A stretch of DNA of 64,000 nt from Aliivibrio fischeri (GCA_038993745.2 CP160629.1:2232001-2296000), one strand, 5' to 3'. Numbered from the stretch's first letter, positions 1-11,866 are shown. Program-made: numbers and translations. Notes: a model not told the origin generated them from the sequence alone.

Positions 1-519
1 TTCCATTGGAATAGCATCAGCTAATGTATGACCAATAAACTCACAAGCTACATTGTATTTATCATAAAATGCTTTTTCAAAAGGCAGAAAGGCTAATACA
101 AGATCCGTAGCAGCATCGATTTTAAAAATACGCTTTGGTCGCCATGCCCATACTGATGGACTAACGTAATGAACCGTTTTAATACCGTTATCTTTTAGTG
201 TTTTTTCAAGACGAAGATTAAAATCAGGGGCATCGATACCAATGAATACGTCCGGTGGATTTTGAGTGAAGTAACGTACTAGTTCTGCTTTTACCTTCAA
301 TAAACGAGGTAAGCGACCAAGCACTTCGACCAATCCCATTACGGCTAACTCTTCCATATCAAATAAAGAATCACAGCCTTGAGCTATCATCTTAGGTCCA
401 CCGATCCCAACGAACTCTGCATCTGGATATTGTGCTTTAATTGACTTAATAAAGCCTTCACCTAGAGTGTCTCCAGATAATTCACCTGCAACAATTCCGA
501 TTCGTAATGGTTTGGTCAT
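1..519 (-). CDS. lpxB: Lipid-A-disaccharide synthase LpxB, N-terminal 173 residues (runs off window)
   Basis: Glycosyltransferase of the lipid A pathway that joins UDP-2,3-diacylglucosamine and lipid X at the inner face of the inner membrane. The reading frame is open from an ATG at 519 to the window edge, so the C-terminal half is missing here. The N-terminus reads [20 protein letters not shown], the typical LpxB opening, followed by GIGGPKM and later GIDAPDFN and [12 protein letters not shown], all classic LpxB segments. It follows lpxA on the same strand, as in most gammaproteobacteria, but a terminator-like hairpin lies in the gap between them. Confidence 0.97.
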   Translation of the reverse strand, partial: MTKPLRIGIVAGELSGDTLGEGFIKSIKAQYPDAEFVGIGGPKMIAQGCDSLFDMEELAVMGLVEVLGRLPRLLKVKAELVRYFTQNPPDVFIGIDAPDFNLRLEKTLKDNGIKTVHYVSPSVWAWRPKRIFKIDAATDLVLAFLPFEKAFYDKYNVACEFIGHTLADAIPME

Positions 520-529
520 ACTTACTCCA

Positions 530-558
530 AATAAAAAAGGCCTACATGAATAGGCCTT
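530..558 (-). terminator. Intrinsic terminator or attenuator between lpxA and lpxB
   Basis: On the minus strand an 8-bp perfect stem (AAGGCCTA/TAGGCCTT, 6-nt loop) is followed by a T-rich run (TTTTTTATT). It sits 30 nt after the lpxA stop and just before the lpxB start, so it may only partly stop readthrough into lpxB. Confidence 0.75.
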
Positions 559-587
559 ATATACTTTAACTGTTTTTAATGCCGTTA

Positions 588-1376
588 TTAACGAATAATA
601 CCGCGCGTTGATTTCTCAAACAAATCTAAGAAGCCTTGAAGAACAGGAAACGCTTCAATTTCTTTGTTTATTTCAACTTTTGCTTCTTCTAACGTATTAC
701 CGTTACGGTAAAGTGCTTTATAAGCGCGACGAATTGCATGGATTTCAGCTTTTTCAAAACCACGACGTTTTAAGCCTTCGATATTAATACCAAACGGTTT
801 ACAGTGGTTACCTTGTGCCATCACAAATGGAGGTACATCTTGAACAACAACGGAAGCACCACCGATAAAGCTATGAGCACCTACCGTACAGAACTGATGA
901 ACAGGTGACAATGCAGAAACAATAGCAAAGTCTTCAACCGTTACATGACCCGCTAGTGTCGCGTTATTACCCATAATGATGTTGTCACCAACAACACAGT
1001 CATGAGCAATATGTACATTAACACAAAGTAAGTTATCGCTACCGACTGTAGTTACCCCGCGGTCTTGAACTGTACCACGGTGAATTTGAACACTTTCACG
1101 AATCACATTACGGTCACCGATAACAACTGTTGTTGCTTCGCCACCATATTTCTTGTCTTGGCTTTCTTCACCGATAATTGCAAAAGCAAAAATACGGTTA
1201 TCTTTACCAATCGTTGTATCACCTTTGATTACAACGTGTGACATCACTTCCGTACCTTCACCAATCGTTACATTACCAGAAATGTAAGTAAATGGACCAA
1301 CTGATACATTAGCTTCGATCGTTACGTTACCTTCAATAACAGCTGATGGGTGAATCTTAGCAGTTTCATGAATCAT
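588..1376 (-). CDS. lpxA: UDP-N-acetylglucosamine acyltransferase LpxA
   Basis: First enzyme of lipid A synthesis: it transfers an R-3-hydroxyacyl chain from ACP to the 3-OH of UDP-GlcNAc in the cytoplasm. The chosen ATG at 1376 gives 262 aa, the same length as E. coli LpxA, and starts [12 protein letters not shown]; a GTG 24 nt upstream in frame is not needed. Hexapeptide repeats of the left-handed beta-helix fill residues 8-190. The catalytic histidine is at position 125 in NVHIAHDC. The start is 2 nt after the fabZ stop, indicating translational coupling. Confidence 0.98.
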   Translation of the reverse strand: MIHETAKIHPSAVIEGNVTIEANVSVGPFTYISGNVTIGEGTEVMSHVVIKGDTTIGKDNRIFAFAIIGEESQDKKYGGEATTVVIGDRNVIRESVQIHRGTVQDRGVTTVGSDNLLCVNVHIAHDCVVGDNIIMGNNATLAGHVTVEDFAIVSALSPVHQFCTVGAHSFIGGASVVVQDVPPFVMAQGNHCKPFGINIEGLKRRGFEKAEIHAIRRAYKALYRNGNTLEEAKVEINKEIEAFPVLQGFLDLFEKSTRGIIR

Positions 1377-1378
1377 AA

Positions 1379-1831
1379 TTAAAACTCTCGTCTTGCACAC
1401 TTAAGCTCAGCAGAACATACAACTTCGCCATCTACTTTTGCTACACCGTTAAATAGTGCGATACCACGACGATCTTTAATAAATTCAACTTCAAGAACCA
1501 GTTGATCACCTGGTACTACTGGTTTACGGAATTTTGCTTTATCGATACTTGCAAAGTAGTACAGTTCATTCTCAGCAGGAGCTCCGAATGATTTAAAAGC
1601 CAATAAACCTGTTGCTTGAGCCATTGCTTCAAGAATTAATACACCAGGGAAAATAGGCATCTGTGGGAAGTGACCTGTAAATTGAGGTTCATTTACAGAC
1701 ACATTCTTGATCGCGTGTAAGTATTTCTCTTCTTCGAAATCAGTTACTCGGTCAACCAATAGAAATGGGTAACGATGAGGTAGCAACTCTTGGATTTCAG
1801 TAATATTTAATGTTTTATTTTCACGAGTCAA
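1379..1831 (-). CDS. fabZ: 3-hydroxyacyl-[acyl-carrier-protein] dehydratase FabZ
   Basis: Dehydratase of type II fatty acid synthesis, with a hotdog fold, acting in the cytoplasm. I choose a TTG start at 1831 because an AGGA Shine-Dalgarno lies 8 nt upstream, and the longer in-frame alternative at 1852 would place that site inside the gene. This gives 150 aa, the usual size. Motifs are [13 protein letters not shown] (residues 17-29) and GHFP with catalytic His54 and Glu68 in [11 protein letters not shown]. FabZ competes with LpxA/LpxC for hydroxymyristoyl-ACP, which explains its place in the lpx cluster. Confidence 0.97.
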
Positions 1832-1896
1832 AATAGTATTCCTGTAAAACAATATCGTATCTGAGCAATAGTGTAGCTCAAATAGAGTAATAATAG

Positions 1897-1924
1897 ATAG
1901 AAAAAGGTCTGCAAAATGCAGACC
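1897..1924 (-). terminator. Intrinsic terminator after lpxD
   Basis: Perfect 7-bp stem GGTCTGC/GCAGACC with a 5-nt loop, followed on the minus strand by TTTTTCT. It lies 34 nt after the lpxD stop and about 65 nt before the fabZ start, so it divides the lpx operon. Confidence 0.8.
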
Positions 1925-1958
1925 AATACTTATTTATTAGAATGTAGTGAAGTTAATA

Positions 1959-2978
1959 CTAATCGACTAACTTTTTCTCAACTGCTTTTAATCGCTTGTT
2001 CATTTCATCAATCTTATGAACGCGAGCAGCTGTTTTACGCCATTCTTTATTGGTTTGCAGTGGAATGCCTGATGAGTACATACCTTTCTCATCAATCGCT
2101 CGCATTACCATGCCCATACCTGTGATGGTTACCCCATCCGTAATTTCGATATGGCCATTAATTACAGAGCCACCGCCAATAATACAGTGCTTACCAATTT
2201 TAGTACTGCCTGCAACTATAGTACCACCAGCCATTGCTGAACCAGATCCGATTTGTACGTTATGTGCAATTTGAATTTGGTTATCAATGATAACATTGCT
2301 TTCAATAACCGTGTCATCAATAGCACCACGATCAATCGTCGTATTTGCACCAATCTCAACGTTATCGCCAATAATTACAGAGCCTAGCTGTGGGATCTTA
2401 ACCCAAGTACCACGATCATTTGCATAACCAAAGCCATCAGAACCAATAACTGTTCCAGATTGAACAAGGCAAGCTTCGCCAATTTCAACACGGTGATAAA
2501 CAGACACATTTGCCCATAGCTTAGTATTTTTACCGATTTTTGCTTCTTTACCGATAAAACAACCAGCACCAATCATTGCACCATCAGCAATAACCGCTTT
2601 TGATTCAATAACCGCATTATGACCAATAGCAACACCTTCACCGATAATCGCGTCATCTGCAATATAAGCAGAAGGTGCAATATCACTAGCAGGAGCGGGT
2701 GTCGTGTCTAATGCTTGTGCTGCTAGTGCAAAGCCTAAATATGGGTCTCGCATTATTAGAGCGTTAGATTGACAGAATTCCACATCTGCTTCTTTAACAA
2801 TAACAGCAGAAGCTTGGCACTCAACTAAATGTTTACGATACTTAGCATCCGAAAGGAAAGTAATATCTCCTTCCTTTGCTTTGCTCATCGAAGCGATTGA
2901 GTGAACCACAACAGTGCCATCACCATGGACTGTTGCATCTAATTTTTCTGCCAATTCAGCAAGCGTAATACGAGACAT
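1959..2978 (-). CDS. lpxD: UDP-3-O-(3-hydroxymyristoyl)glucosamine N-acyltransferase LpxD
   Basis: Third acylation step of lipid A synthesis, adding an N-linked hydroxyacyl chain to UDP-3-O-acyl-GlcN. The ATG at 2978 has AAGG 6 nt upstream; a TTG two codons earlier would overlap that site. The product is 339 aa. The N-terminal uridine-binding domain (residues 1-100) is followed by many hexapeptide repeats (about 105-300) and a C-terminal helix ([12 protein letters not shown]). The catalytic histidine lies in [10 protein letters not shown]. It starts 8 nt after the skp stop. Confidence 0.97.
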   Translation of the reverse strand: MSRITLAELAEKLDATVHGDGTVVVHSIASMSKAKEGDITFLSDAKYRKHLVECQASAVIVKEADVEFCQSNALIMRDPYLGFALAAQALDTTPAPASDIAPSAYIADDAIIGEGVAIGHNAVIESKAVIADGAMIGAGCFIGKEAKIGKNTKLWANVSVYHRVEIGEACLVQSGTVIGSDGFGYANDRGTWVKIPQLGSVIIGDNVEIGANTTIDRGAIDDTVIESNVIIDNQIQIAHNVQIGSGSAMAGGTIVAGSTKIGKHCIIGGGSVINGHIEITDGVTITGMGMVMRAIDEKGMYSSGIPLQTNKEWRKTAARVHKIDEMNKRLKAVEKKLVD

Positions 2979-2986
2979 ATTCAACC

Positions 2987-3501
2987 TTATTTAATTGCTT
3001 TAATAACTTTTTCTGATAGGTTGTCTTCTGGTTTAGCCCAAAGCAATGTTGCAGCGTCAACAACCATATCGTAGCCTTCTTTATTTGCTACTTTCTCTAC
3101 AGTTTGTTGTACTTGCATAATTAACTTTTGACGCTCTTCACCTTGACGACGACGGTTATCTTCATCTAAAGCTTGTGCTTTTAGTTTGTAATCAGACTGA
3201 AGTGAAGCGATTTCACGCTCAAGCTTCGTTTTACCTGATGCACCTAATAACTCACCATCGCGTTTGATAGTTTCAACTTTATCTTTAATTTTTGATTCTA
3301 AACCACGTAACTCATCAATACGATCTTTAAATTCAGCACGAAGCTTTTCTGAAATAGCTTCACGTTGTGGCATTTGCTGAACAATTTGAGCCATGTTTAC
3401 ATAACCCACTTTGGTTGCGGCTTCTGCTGCATTAGCAAAAAAAGAACCACTTACCAGAACTGCGCCTAAAGCGGCTACTTTCACTAATTTTTCAAAATCA
3501 T
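2987..3501 (-). CDS. skp: Periplasmic chaperone Skp (OmpH); start region probably disrupted by a 1-base loss
   Basis: Periplasmic holdase that carries unfolded outer-membrane proteins to BamA. The clean reading frame (165 aa, ending [10 protein letters not shown]) shows a signal peptide ([19 protein letters not shown]), a strand with [14 protein letters not shown] and the long charged coiled-coil tentacle. No good ribosome site precedes its GTG at 3484. An ATG around 3499-3501 does have a TAAGGA site directly upstream, but its frame stops after MILKN. Adding one base at about 3486-3487 would give [13 protein letters not shown] in frame, so I infer a missing base and extend the gene to that ATG. 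It lies between bamA and lpxD, the usual order. Confidence 0.9.
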
Positions 3502-3575
3502 ATCCTTACTTAACTATTATCGTATATAAACCAATACAGTTTACATTAACACTTTTCTATTAGAGCTATCAATGC

Positions 3576-6005
3576 TTAGAAAGTTCGACCAATGGTGAAA
3601 CTGAAGAATTCTTCATCATCACCTTCATAAATTTTCACTGGTTTCGCAATTGAGAATACTAATGGTCCCATTGGTGACATCCACTGTACAGCGGCACCAT
3701 ATGATGAACGGAAGTTTGATGGATCAGAGTAATCATAGTAGTACTGAGCTCCATCCATTCCCGGCTTAGGTTCTTTATAATCAAATTCAGTATCCCAAAC
3801 ACTTGCCATATCAAAGAAAACGCTGGTTCGAATTTGATTTCGAGTCTCTTCACTTGCAAACGGTGTTGGAACGATTAATTCAATACTTGCTAAGGCTGTT
3901 GCGTTACCACCAACAGAGTCATCTGTTGCCGCATAAGAAGTATTGTTACCTATACCACCATTTGAGCCTTGCGCATACACTGCTTTTGGACCTGCTGAGT
4001 TTGAACCAAAACCACGTAGCGTAGTGAAGCCACCCGCATAGAAGTTTTCATAGAATGGATACAGGTTATCATTACCGTCGGTTTGACCATAACCATTACC
4101 GTAACCAGCCTTACCACGCATTAATAAAGCAAACTCATGCTTCTTAGTTAATGGGAAGTACTGTCGAACTTCATATTGCGCTTTAAAGAACTGTGAATCA
4201 GAATTTGGCGTTGTGATTTTATACGATGCACGCTGGTAGTTACCTGCAGTTGGGAAATACCCTTTATTCAAGTTATTACGTGTCCACGACAAGGTGACAT
4301 CAAAATCACTAACGATTAAGGTTTGATCACCACTATCATATGCATCGCCTACAGATTGTAGATACTGTTCAATCTGTACATAGCCTTCTAAGTTTGAAAT
4401 TTTATTGTGAGTGTAACCCACACCAATTTCAAAATAGTTCAATTCATCAAATGGGAAACCCCAAGTTAAACTACCACCATAACTTTGGTTGGTGTAGTCA
4501 ACAATACCTGCGTCTGATGCTTCAAACTCATTATAGAAGATCTTACCACCAAGACTGACACCATCAAGGTTCCAGTATGGATCACGGTAGTCTAAACTGA
4601 TGTTCTTTTGATAATCGTTCATCATGGCATTAATACCAACACGATTACCTGAACCAATAAAGTTATCTTGTTGTAAACCTACTTGGAAACTGACACCTGA
4701 TTCCGTACCGTAGCCAACACCAAAGTTAACACTACCAGAGTTCGCTTCTTTTACAGAATAAACCAGATCAACTTCATCATCAGAGCCAGGAACACGAACA
4801 GTTTGAACATCAACAGTTTCAAAGAAGCCCAAACGATTTAGACGGTTTTTACCTGTTTCAATTGACTTAGAGTTTAACCAAGCCCCTTCCATTTGACGCA
4901 TTTCACGACGTAATACTTCATCTTTTGTCGATGTATTACCAACAAATCGAATATCACGAACGTACATACGATTACCTGCTTCAACATTGATGATTAATGA
5001 TACCGTTTGGTTTTCATCATCAAATTCAGGCATGGTACGAACTTGAGGGTAAGCGTAACCCGCTTCACCTAAAATACGCTTTATGTTTTCTTCTAAACTC
5101 GTTACCGCAGAGCCGTTGTAAACTTCACCATTTTCAAACGGTATCAGTTTTTTAAACTCTTCTTCTTTCCCAATTAATTCACCTTGGAATTTAACACCAC
5201 TAACAGTGTAAGGTTCGCCTTCATCAATCGTTAAAGCGATATACACACCTTTTTTGTCAGGTGAAATAGACACTTGGGTTGAGTCAACTTGAAATTTTAA
5301 ATAACCGCGATCAAGATAATATGAACGTAATGCTTCGATATCACCAGCAAGTACTTGTTTTTGATACTTTTCATCAGCTAAGAAGTTCCACCAAGCAACA
5401 TCAACATTTAAGTTAAAACGGCTTAATAGTTGCTCATCGGTAAAAACTTCATTTCCAATAAAGTTAATTTGTTGGATCTTTGCCGATACACCTTCGGTGA
5501 ACACGAATTTAAGGTCTGCACGATTACGAGGAAGTGGCGTTACAACAGCATGAACAGTCGCGTTGTATTTACCTACGCTGTAATAGAAGTCTTCTAGCCC
5601 TTTTTCAATATTACTTAAAGTTGTTCTATCTAACGCTTCGCCAACTCGAATAGAAGAAGCTTCTAGATTTTGCTGCATCTGCTCTTCTTTGATCGCTTTG
5701 TTACCAGAGAAAGAGATATTTGCGATCGTTGGGCGTTCAGTTACCTTGATAAGTAATGCATTACCATCACGAAACACTTTTACGTCTTCAAAGTTGCCAG
5801 ATGCGAAAAGAGCCTGAATAACCTGAGCTACATCTTGTTGGCTCATAGTATCACCAACACGAACAGGTGTTTTAAGTAGTGCAGCACCTAATGCAACACG
5901 CTGTAATCCCTCAAAGCGTATGTCATCAATAACAAATGTTTCTGCACTGTGCGCTGCAACACTGCCAAACAGCAGTGAGGCAATCAACAATTTTTTCATC
6001 GCCAT
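3576..6005 (-). CDS. bamA: Outer-membrane protein assembly factor BamA
   Basis: Core of the BAM complex that folds and inserts beta-barrel proteins into the outer membrane. It is 809 aa, a normal size. A signal peptide ends in AHSA (about residue 20). Five POTRA domains follow to about residue 425, for example [13 protein letters not shown] and [12 protein letters not shown]. The C-terminal half is a 16-strand barrel with the conserved loop segment near [11 protein letters not shown], ending in the aromatic terminus FTIGRTF. It is placed between rseP and skp, the standard arrangement, and may share their sigma-E control; I did not identify the promoter. Confidence 0.98.
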   Translation of the reverse strand: MAMKKLLIASLLFGSVAAHSAETFVIDDIRFEGLQRVALGAALLKTPVRVGDTMSQQDVAQVIQALFASGNFEDVKVFRDGNALLIKVTERPTIANISFSGNKAIKEEQMQQNLEASSIRVGEALDRTTLSNIEKGLEDFYYSVGKYNATVHAVVTPLPRNRADLKFVFTEGVSAKIQQINFIGNEVFTDEQLLSRFNLNVDVAWWNFLADEKYQKQVLAGDIEALRSYYLDRGYLKFQVDSTQVSISPDKKGVYIALTIDEGEPYTVSGVKFQGELIGKEEEFKKLIPFENGEVYNGSAVTSLEENIKRILGEAGYAYPQVRTMPEFDDENQTVSLIINVEAGNRMYVRDIRFVGNTSTKDEVLRREMRQMEGAWLNSKSIETGKNRLNRLGFFETVDVQTVRVPGSDDEVDLVYSVKEANSGSVNFGVGYGTESGVSFQVGLQQDNFIGSGNRVGINAMMNDYQKNISLDYRDPYWNLDGVSLGGKIFYNEFEASDAGIVDYTNQSYGGSLTWGFPFDELNYFEIGVGYTHNKISNLEGYVQIEQYLQSVGDAYDSGDQTLIVSDFDVTLSWTRNNLNKGYFPTAGNYQRASYKITTPNSDSQFFKAQYEVRQYFPLTKKHEFALLMRGKAGYGNGYGQTDGNDNLYPFYENFYAGGFTTLRGFGSNSAGPKAVYAQGSNGGIGNNTSYAATDDSVGGNATALASIELIVPTPFASEETRNQIRTSVFFDMASVWDTEFDYKEPKPGMDGAQYYYDYSDPSNFRSSYGAAVQWMSPMGPLVFSIAKPVKIYEGDDEEFFSFTIGRTF

Positions 6006-6034
6006 AATACGTCTAATAATTCCCTTGCTACTAC

Positions 6035-7393
6035 TTAAAGGCGCATAAAGTCGTTAAATAAAGCTATCGCCATCAATGACATGATCATTGCTGTTCCTAC
6101 TTTATAACCAATTTCTTGAACTCGTTCCGATACTGGCTTACGCGTAATCCCTTCAATAGCAAAGAAGAGTAAATGCCCGCCATCCAATACAGGAAGAGGT
6201 AATAAGTTAATAATGCCTAAATTAACACTGATTAACGCTAAAAATCCTAAAAATGAGACTAAACCATATTCAGCAGTCGTACCAGCTCCTTTTGCAATAG
6301 AGATGGGACCACTTAAGTTATTCAGTGCAACATCACCAGTAAAGAGTTTCTTTGTCATGGTGAGGGTCAAATCAATAATATCGCCAGTTTTTGCTAACGC
6401 TTTTTCAAACGCAACAATTGGGCCATACTGTTTTTCATAACGGTAGCCTTCTGGCCACTCTTGATATACAGGAGAAACCCCTGCAAATCCGATAACTTTG
6501 CCATCCGCAATTTCTTTGCTATCTGGTATTAATACCAAATCGACAGTTTGACCTTCACGAGAAATAACCAAATCAACAGCTTTGCTCGGATTACCTTGTA
6601 TAACATCAACCATTTCTTGCCATTTCGTTAATGCATTACCATTAACTGAAACTAAACGGTCGCCAACTAATAAACCCGATTTTTCAGCTGCACTGTTACT
6701 ACTAACATTTGCAACATCAAGAGTTAAAGCTGGGCGATAAGGAAGAAAGCCTAACGATAGTAGTGGCGAATCTTTCTCTGGGTCAAAATTCCATTGGGAT
6801 AAATCCAAACGCTTCGTTACTTCAACACCGATATTATTTTCATCACTATAAGTCACTGTCATAGAGTCATCACCAATGTGTGACACTATCGCCATGCTTA
6901 CGGCTTCCCAATCGGATGTTTGGATTCCTGAAATAGCTTTTAGTTCAACGCCAGCTTCAATTCCTGCTTGAGAAAAAATAGAACCATCTTCAACTTGGCC
7001 TACAACTGGTTTCAATGCAGTTACGCCGATCATAAAAGCAAGCCAGCATGCAAATACAGCAAACAGGAAATTCGCTATTGGTCCAGCAGCAACAATAGCA
7101 CTACGCTGCCATAATGGACGATTATTAAACGCTCTTTCTTTTTGCTCTTCTGGAACATCATCAACACGCTCATCTAACATTTTTACGTATCCACCAAGTG
7201 GGATCATCGAAATGTTGTATTCAGTGCCGTCTTTACCTTTTTTGCTCCAAAGAGATTTACCAAAACCAATTGAAAATTTCTCAACAATAACACCACAACG
7301 GCGCGCTACCCAGAAGTGGCCAAATTCATGTACTGCAACAAGAATACCCAGTGCAATAATGAATGATGCTAAATTCCATAGAAGTTCTGACAT
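6035..7393 (-). CDS. rseP: Site-2 protease RseP
   Basis: Inner-membrane zinc metalloprotease that cuts anti-sigma factor RseA inside the membrane, releasing sigma-E, and clears signal peptides. It is 452 aa. HEFGH (residues 22-26, in the first membrane segment) is the zinc site and the third ligand lies in [14 protein letters not shown] near the C-terminus. Two PDZ domains occupy about residues 120-310. It starts 2 nt after the dxr stop and precedes bamA, linking envelope stress sensing with outer-membrane assembly. Confidence 0.98.
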   Translation of the reverse strand: MSELLWNLASFIIALGILVAVHEFGHFWVARRCGVIVEKFSIGFGKSLWSKKGKDGTEYNISMIPLGGYVKMLDERVDDVPEEQKERAFNNRPLWQRSAIVAAGPIANFLFAVFACWLAFMIGVTALKPVVGQVEDGSIFSQAGIEAGVELKAISGIQTSDWEAVSMAIVSHIGDDSMTVTYSDENNIGVEVTKRLDLSQWNFDPEKDSPLLSLGFLPYRPALTLDVANVSSNSAAEKSGLLVGDRLVSVNGNALTKWQEMVDVIQGNPSKAVDLVISREGQTVDLVLIPDSKEIADGKVIGFAGVSPVYQEWPEGYRYEKQYGPIVAFEKALAKTGDIIDLTLTMTKKLFTGDVALNNLSGPISIAKGAGTTAEYGLVSFLGFLALISVNLGIINLLPLPVLDGGHLLFFAIEGITRKPVSERVQEIGYKVGTAMIMSLMAIALFNDFMRL

Positions 7394-7395
7394 AA

Positions 7396-8598
7396 TTAAA
7401 CCTTATTAATTGCCTCATCGGCATAACGACGCGCCATTCTATCTAGGTCAATCAGGCTTTCCAAGCTATCTAGCTCAAGGTTTTGGAAGTTTGCACATAC
7501 TTTATGCAAAACAGCCTCATTAATTCGAGCGATATCCGTAAATTTTATTTTATTGGCTAAAAAGGCAGCAACAGCTTGCTCGTTCGCAGCATTTAGCCCC
7601 GTAGTTGCATGTTGACCTAAATAACACGCATCAATGGCTAGTTTCAAACAAGGATAACGAGCAAAATCAGGAGCGATAAACGTAAACTCTCCAACCTTAG
7701 TAAAATCTAAAGGTTCAACACCTGCATTGACTCTTTTTGGATAAGACATAGTACACGCAATAGGTGTTCTCATATCTGGTAATCCCATTTGTGCCAACAC
7801 AGAGCCGTCTTTATATTGAACCATTGAATGAATTACTGATTGTGGATGAATAACAACCTTTAATTGCTCTTGACTCGCATTGAATAACCAACGAGCTTCA
7901 ATATACTCAAGACCTTTGTTCATCATCGTCGCTGAATCGACAGAGATCTTTGGCCCCATAGACCAATTAGGATGAGCAATCGCCATTTCAGGCGTTACTG
8001 CTTCAAGCTCTGATACATCGGTATAGCGAAAAGGACCACCAGAACCAGTTAATAAAATAGAACTAACGCCGTGCTCCTCTAAATCGCAACGACCTAAATT
8101 GGTTTGAATTGATTGCGGTAAACACTGAAAGATAGCGTTATGCTCACTATCCACTGGCAACAATTCAGCACCATACTTTTCAACCGCATCAATAAATAAC
8201 TGCCCAGACATGACCAAAGCTTCTTTATTAGCAAGCAAAATACGTTTACCAGCTTTAACTGCAGACATGGTAGGTAGAAGCCCTGCAGCCCCTACAATTG
8301 CAGCCATAACAGTATCAACTTCGTCAAGTTGCGCAATATGGCATAAGCCATCTTCACCAGAGAATACTTCAGCATTAATCGCATGAGCTGATAATAGTTC
8401 TTTTAACGCATCTGCCGCAGGTTGAGTTGCCATTGCAACGTATTTTGGTTTCCATTCAAGGCATAGCTCCAACATTTTATCGACATTAGTACCAGCGCCT
8501 AATGCTACAACTTCAAATTGATCGGAATTTTGTTTTGCGACTGATAGTGTGCTACTACCAATAGAGCCTGTCGCCCCTAAAATGGTTAACTTGCGCAT
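7396..8598 (-). CDS. dxr: 1-deoxy-D-xylulose 5-phosphate reductoisomerase Dxr (IspC)
   Basis: Second enzyme of the MEP isoprenoid pathway; converts DXP to MEP using NADPH and a divalent metal. It is 400 aa. The N-terminal nucleotide-binding motif is [11 protein letters not shown] (residues 8-18); [10 protein letters not shown] and [11 protein letters not shown] form the substrate and metal site. It lies between cdsA and rseP. Together with uppS it places isoprenoid supply next to envelope assembly genes. A terminator separates it from cdsA. Confidence 0.98.
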   Translation of the reverse strand: MRKLTILGATGSIGSSTLSVAKQNSDQFEVVALGAGTNVDKMLELCLEWKPKYVAMATQPAADALKELLSAHAINAEVFSGEDGLCHIAQLDEVDTVMAAIVGAAGLLPTMSAVKAGKRILLANKEALVMSGQLFIDAVEKYGAELLPVDSEHNAIFQCLPQSIQTNLGRCDLEEHGVSSILLTGSGGPFRYTDVSELEAVTPEMAIAHPNWSMGPKISVDSATMMNKGLEYIEARWLFNASQEQLKVVIHPQSVIHSMVQYKDGSVLAQMGLPDMRTPIACTMSYPKRVNAGVEPLDFTKVGEFTFIAPDFARYPCLKLAIDACYLGQHATTGLNAANEQAVAAFLANKIKFTDIARINEAVLHKVCANFQNLELDSLESLIDLDRMARRYADEAINKV

Positions 8599-8626
8599 AA
8601 TGAAATGACCATGGTGGTTTAAAGAT

Positions 8627-8655
8627 AGAAAAACGGCAGATAATCCTATCTACCG
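8627..8655 (-). terminator. Intrinsic terminator after cdsA
   Basis: 9-bp stem with one G-T pair (CGGTAGATA/TATCTGCCG, 4-nt loop), then TTTTTCT on the minus strand, 50 nt after the cdsA stop. Confidence 0.75.
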
Positions 8656-8704
8656 CATAACTTAAAAATGGATATGGTATTTGTCGTCAAATACCTAATA
8701 TCAG

Positions 8705-9543
8705 CTAGAAGAAATATAAAAAAGCAAAAACAGGAAAAGCCGCAGTTAAGCTATCAATACGATCCAAAATACCGCCGTGACCTGGGATAATCGTACCGCT
8801 ATCTTTAATTCCTGAAGCTCGTTTAAACATACTTTCAACTAAATCACCGAGAACTGAGATGATAATTGTTGCGATAAAAATACCTAACATTGACGATGTG
8901 CTTTCAAATTGAATATTAAAGGCACTTGCAGCCCCCCAACCAATAATGATTGCGGTAATCACGCCCCAATAAGGCCTTCGATCGTTTTATTCGGGCTTAC
9001 CGCTGGTGACATTTTACGTTTACCAAATGACTTTCCAGCAAAATAAGCGCCACTATCCGCTGCCCATACTAATAAACAAACGAGTAATACAAGCTTAGCG
9101 CCATAATAACTGTCTAGCATATAGTGATCAGCACGAAGTAATAAAATACTCCATAGGAAAGGAACCATGGTTAGCCAACCGAAAATATGCTTTAAAGGTA
9201 AGTTGCTATGCCATAATTTTTTGCTGTTTGGGAAAGTAAGCACTAACCCCGATGCAATTAACCACCATGTAAAACCAACTAATAATATTATTTGATGTTC
9301 ATTACTAGGTATTGTCAGTTCTAACGTTGATGTTGGAAGAAAAAACAGAGACGCTGCTAAGACAGCAACAGAAGGGATAATAGCTAAATAGCGAGATTTT
9401 GATTCTGTAAACTGAGTCCACTCCCAGAATCCAACCAATGTAATTGCTGTGATAGCAATTAAGAACCCTTGCATTGGCAACATGAAGATCCCTGCAATAA
9501 CAAGGGGCGCCAAAATAAGAGCAGTAATAATACGCTGTTTCAA
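8705..9543 (-). CDS. cdsA: Phosphatidate cytidylyltransferase CdsA, interrupted by a 1-base deletion
   Basis: Makes CDP-diacylglycerol from phosphatidate and CTP in the inner membrane, the precursor of all the phospholipids. The frame breaks at a run of four C at 8964-8967: the upstream part ends ...KTIEGLIGA and the downstream part continues as VITAIIIGWGAAS. One extra C restores TIEGLIGGVITAI and gives 279 aa, close to the family length. Several membrane segments are visible, and the signature KRASGIKDSGTIIPGHGG is in the C-terminal part. The gene is essential, so a sequencing error is the likely cause. The start lies 3 nt after the uppS stop. Confidence 0.93.
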
Positions 9544-9546
9544 ACT

Positions 9547-10320
9547 TTATTGATCCTTTTCGTTCATTAGAGCTTGGATTTGTTCACCAGTACAACCAAA
9601 TCGTCTTTCTCGACTAACAAACCAAGCAACAGCGTCAGCTAAGCTTTGTTCATTAAAATCAGGCCAATATTGGTCAGTGAAATAGAATTCAGCATAAGCC
9701 ATTTGCCACAACATAAAGTTGCTAATACGACATTCACCGCTCGTTCTAATCATCAAATCCACTTCAGGCAAATCTGACATAGTCAGTTTAGATGCGATAA
9801 GATCCTCATCAATATCATCTGCCTGTAAATTGCCTCGTTCCACTTGATATGCGAGGCGACGTACTGCTTGTGTAATATCCCATTTGCCACCATAGTTTGC
9901 AGCAACGTTTAGTACTAACCCTGTATTTTCAGAAGTTAATGTTTCCGCTTCAACAATTTTCTTCTGAAGGCGAGAACTAAACTGAGAGGTTTCACCAATT
10001 ATACGCAATTGAATATTATTTTTATGAAGACGTTTTACTTCACGAGAAAGTACCGTGATAAACAACTCCATTAGAACACTTACTTCTTCTTCAGGTCGAC
10101 GCCAATTCTCACTACTAAAAGCAAAAAGTGTTATGGCATTGATCCCAAGCTTACTGGCTGCTGAAATGGTTTTTCTTACCGCATCAACACCCGCTTTATG
10201 ACCAAATACACGAGGTTTTCCCTGAGCCTTAGCCCAGCGTCCATTACCATCCATAATTACCGCAATATGTTTTGGTAATACATCTAATGATAAAAACTCG
10301 TTATTAATTTGACTGGTCAT
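9547..10320 (-). CDS. uppS: Undecaprenyl diphosphate synthase UppS (IspU)
   Basis: cis-prenyltransferase that extends farnesyl-PP to the C55 carrier lipid used for peptidoglycan and O-antigen. It is 257 aa. The signature [15 protein letters not shown] holds catalytic Asp24; HKAGVDAVR and [15 protein letters not shown] are the diphosphate and magnesium sites. It is followed by cdsA with a 3-nt gap. A terminator upstream separates it from frr, so it probably has its own promoter. Confidence 0.98.
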   Translation of the reverse strand: MTSQINNEFLSLDVLPKHIAVIMDGNGRWAKAQGKPRVFGHKAGVDAVRKTISAASKLGINAITLFAFSSENWRRPEEEVSVLMELFITVLSREVKRLHKNNIQLRIIGETSQFSSRLQKKIVEAETLTSENTGLVLNVAANYGGKWDITQAVRRLAYQVERGNLQADDIDEDLIASKLTMSDLPEVDLMIRTSGECRISNFMLWQMAYAEFYFTDQYWPDFNEQSLADAVAWFVSRERRFGCTGEQIQALMNEKDQ

Positions 10321-10330
10321 ATAACTCCCT

Positions 10331-10366
10331 TAAAAATAAAAGCGCTGATGTCTCCACCCAGCGCTT
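10331..10366 (-). terminator. Intrinsic terminator after frr
   Basis: Perfect 8-bp stem AAGCGCTG/CAGCGCTT with an 11-nt loop followed by TTATTTTTAA on the minus strand, about 75 nt after the frr stop. Confidence 0.85.
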
Positions 10367-10441
10367 CTTATGGTGTTCGTCGCCGACATCATATCATTAA
10401 TTTAATGAAAAGATCAGTGAGAACAATGAGCATGAAAGCAA

Positions 10442-10999
10442 TTATACTTCCATTAACTCTTTTTCTTTTACTGCAAGTACTTCATCAATACTCTTAACAG
10501 CAGCATCTGTAAGCTTTTGAATCTCATCTTGTGCACGACGATCATCATCTTCAGAAATTTCTTTCTCTTTAAGAAGCGCTTTCACATCACCATTTGCATC
10601 ACGACGGATATTACGAATAGCAACACGGCCATTTTCAGCTTCACCACGAACAATCTTAACTAGGTCTTTACGACGCTCTTCAGTTAGTGGTGGAAGTGGT
10701 ACACGGATTACCGTACCAGCTGACATTGGGTTTAGCCCAAGATCTGACATCATGATTGCTTTTTCAACAAGACCAGCAAGTTCTTTATCGAAAACCGTAA
10801 TTGCAAGCGTACGTGAATCTTCCGCAACAACGTTAGCAACTTGATTTAATGGTGTTTGAGCACCGTAGTATTCTACTGAGATACCAGAAAGAAGACTTGG
10901 GTGAGCACGACCTGTACGAATTTTTAACAGGTTATTTTTCAGTGCTTCAACACTTTTTTCCATACGCTCTTGCGCATCTTTTTTAATTTCGTTAATCAC
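10442..10999 (-). CDS. frr: Ribosome recycling factor Frr
   Basis: Splits post-termination ribosomes together with EF-G. It is 185 aa, exactly the family length. It starts [20 protein letters not shown], contains [10 protein letters not shown] (residues 32-41) and RRDANGDVK, and has the RRF fold of a three-helix bundle plus a small beta domain. It lies 35 nt downstream of pyrH in the conserved rpsB-tsf-pyrH-frr order. Confidence 0.98.
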   Translation of the reverse strand: MINEIKKDAQERMEKSVEALKNNLLKIRTGRAHPSLLSGISVEYYGAQTPLNQVANVVAEDSRTLAITVFDKELAGLVEKAIMMSDLGLNPMSAGTVIRVPLPPLTEERRKDLVKIVRGEAENGRVAIRNIRRDANGDVKALLKEKEISEDDDRRAQDEIQKLTDAAVKSIDEVLAVKEKELMEV

Positions 11000-11034
11000 A
11001 AGATCACCTTGATTATTTTTGATTCGTAGGAGAA

Positions 11035-11766
11035 TTATTCAGCGTTGCTGATCAGTGTGCCTTCAGTTTCACCCATAACTACACGACGTAATGCACCAGG
11101 CTTGTTCATGTTAAATACACGAATAGGCATGTTGTGGTCACGAGCAAGAGTAAACGCTGCTAAGTCCATCACTTTTAATTCTTTTTCAAGAACGCTGCTG
11201 TAAGACAGTTTATCATACAATTCTGCATCAGGGTTAGATACTGGATCAGCAGTAAATACACCATCTACTTTTGTTGCTTTTAAAACAACATCAGCTTCAA
11301 TTTCAATACCACGTAGACATGCAGCAGAGTCTGTTGTAAAGAATGGGTTACCTGTACCAGCAGAGAAAATAACCACACGGCCTTGACGTAATTGAGCGAT
11401 AGCATCAGCCCAGTTGTAATCGTCACATACACCTTTAAGAGGGATAGCTGACATTACTCGAGCATTTACGTATGCACGGTGTAGTGCATCACGCATCGCT
11501 AAGCCATTCATTACTGTCGCTAGCATACCCATGTGATCACCTACTACACGGTTCATGCCTGCTTCTGCAAGACCTGCACCACGGAAAAGGTTACCACCAC
11601 CGATAACAACACCAACTTGAACACCAAGCTCGATCAGCTCTTTTACTTCTTGAGCCATACGATCAAGCGTTGCAGGGTCAATACCAAAACCCTCTTCGCC
11701 TTGAAGTGCTTCACCACTAAGTTTTAATAGAATACGCTGATATACTGGTTTCGGGTTCGTCGTCAT
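11035..11766 (-). CDS. pyrH: Uridylate kinase PyrH
   Basis: Phosphorylates UMP to UDP; a hexameric amino-acid-kinase family enzyme. It is 243 aa. Motifs are [11 protein letters not shown] (ATP phosphate loop), [10 protein letters not shown], and [12 protein letters not shown]. The last residues ([10 protein letters not shown]) are as usual. The gap upstream to tsf carries a terminator, so pyrH-frr probably has a promoter in 11767-11866. Confidence 0.98.
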   Translation of the reverse strand: MTTNPKPVYQRILLKLSGEALQGEEGFGIDPATLDRMAQEVKELIELGVQVGVVIGGGNLFRGAGLAEAGMNRVVGDHMGMLATVMNGLAMRDALHRAYVNARVMSAIPLKGVCDDYNWADAIAQLRQGRVVIFSAGTGNPFFTTDSAACLRGIEIEADVVLKATKVDGVFTADPVSNPDAELYDKLSYSSVLEKELKVMDLAAFTLARDHNMPIRVFNMNKPGALRRVVMGETEGTLISNAE

Positions 11767-11866
11767 GGATTTTACCTTTTCACTAGAGTTGTCAAAATAA
11801 CGGTCACCATTTAGTACTGGATTATCCTCTATTGATAATTCAATAGTAAAAGGTAACAGCTATTCA

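Noticed and set aside
8705..8962. A stand-alone 85-aa membrane protein
   Set aside because: It carries the CdsA signature and directly continues CdsA once one base is added.
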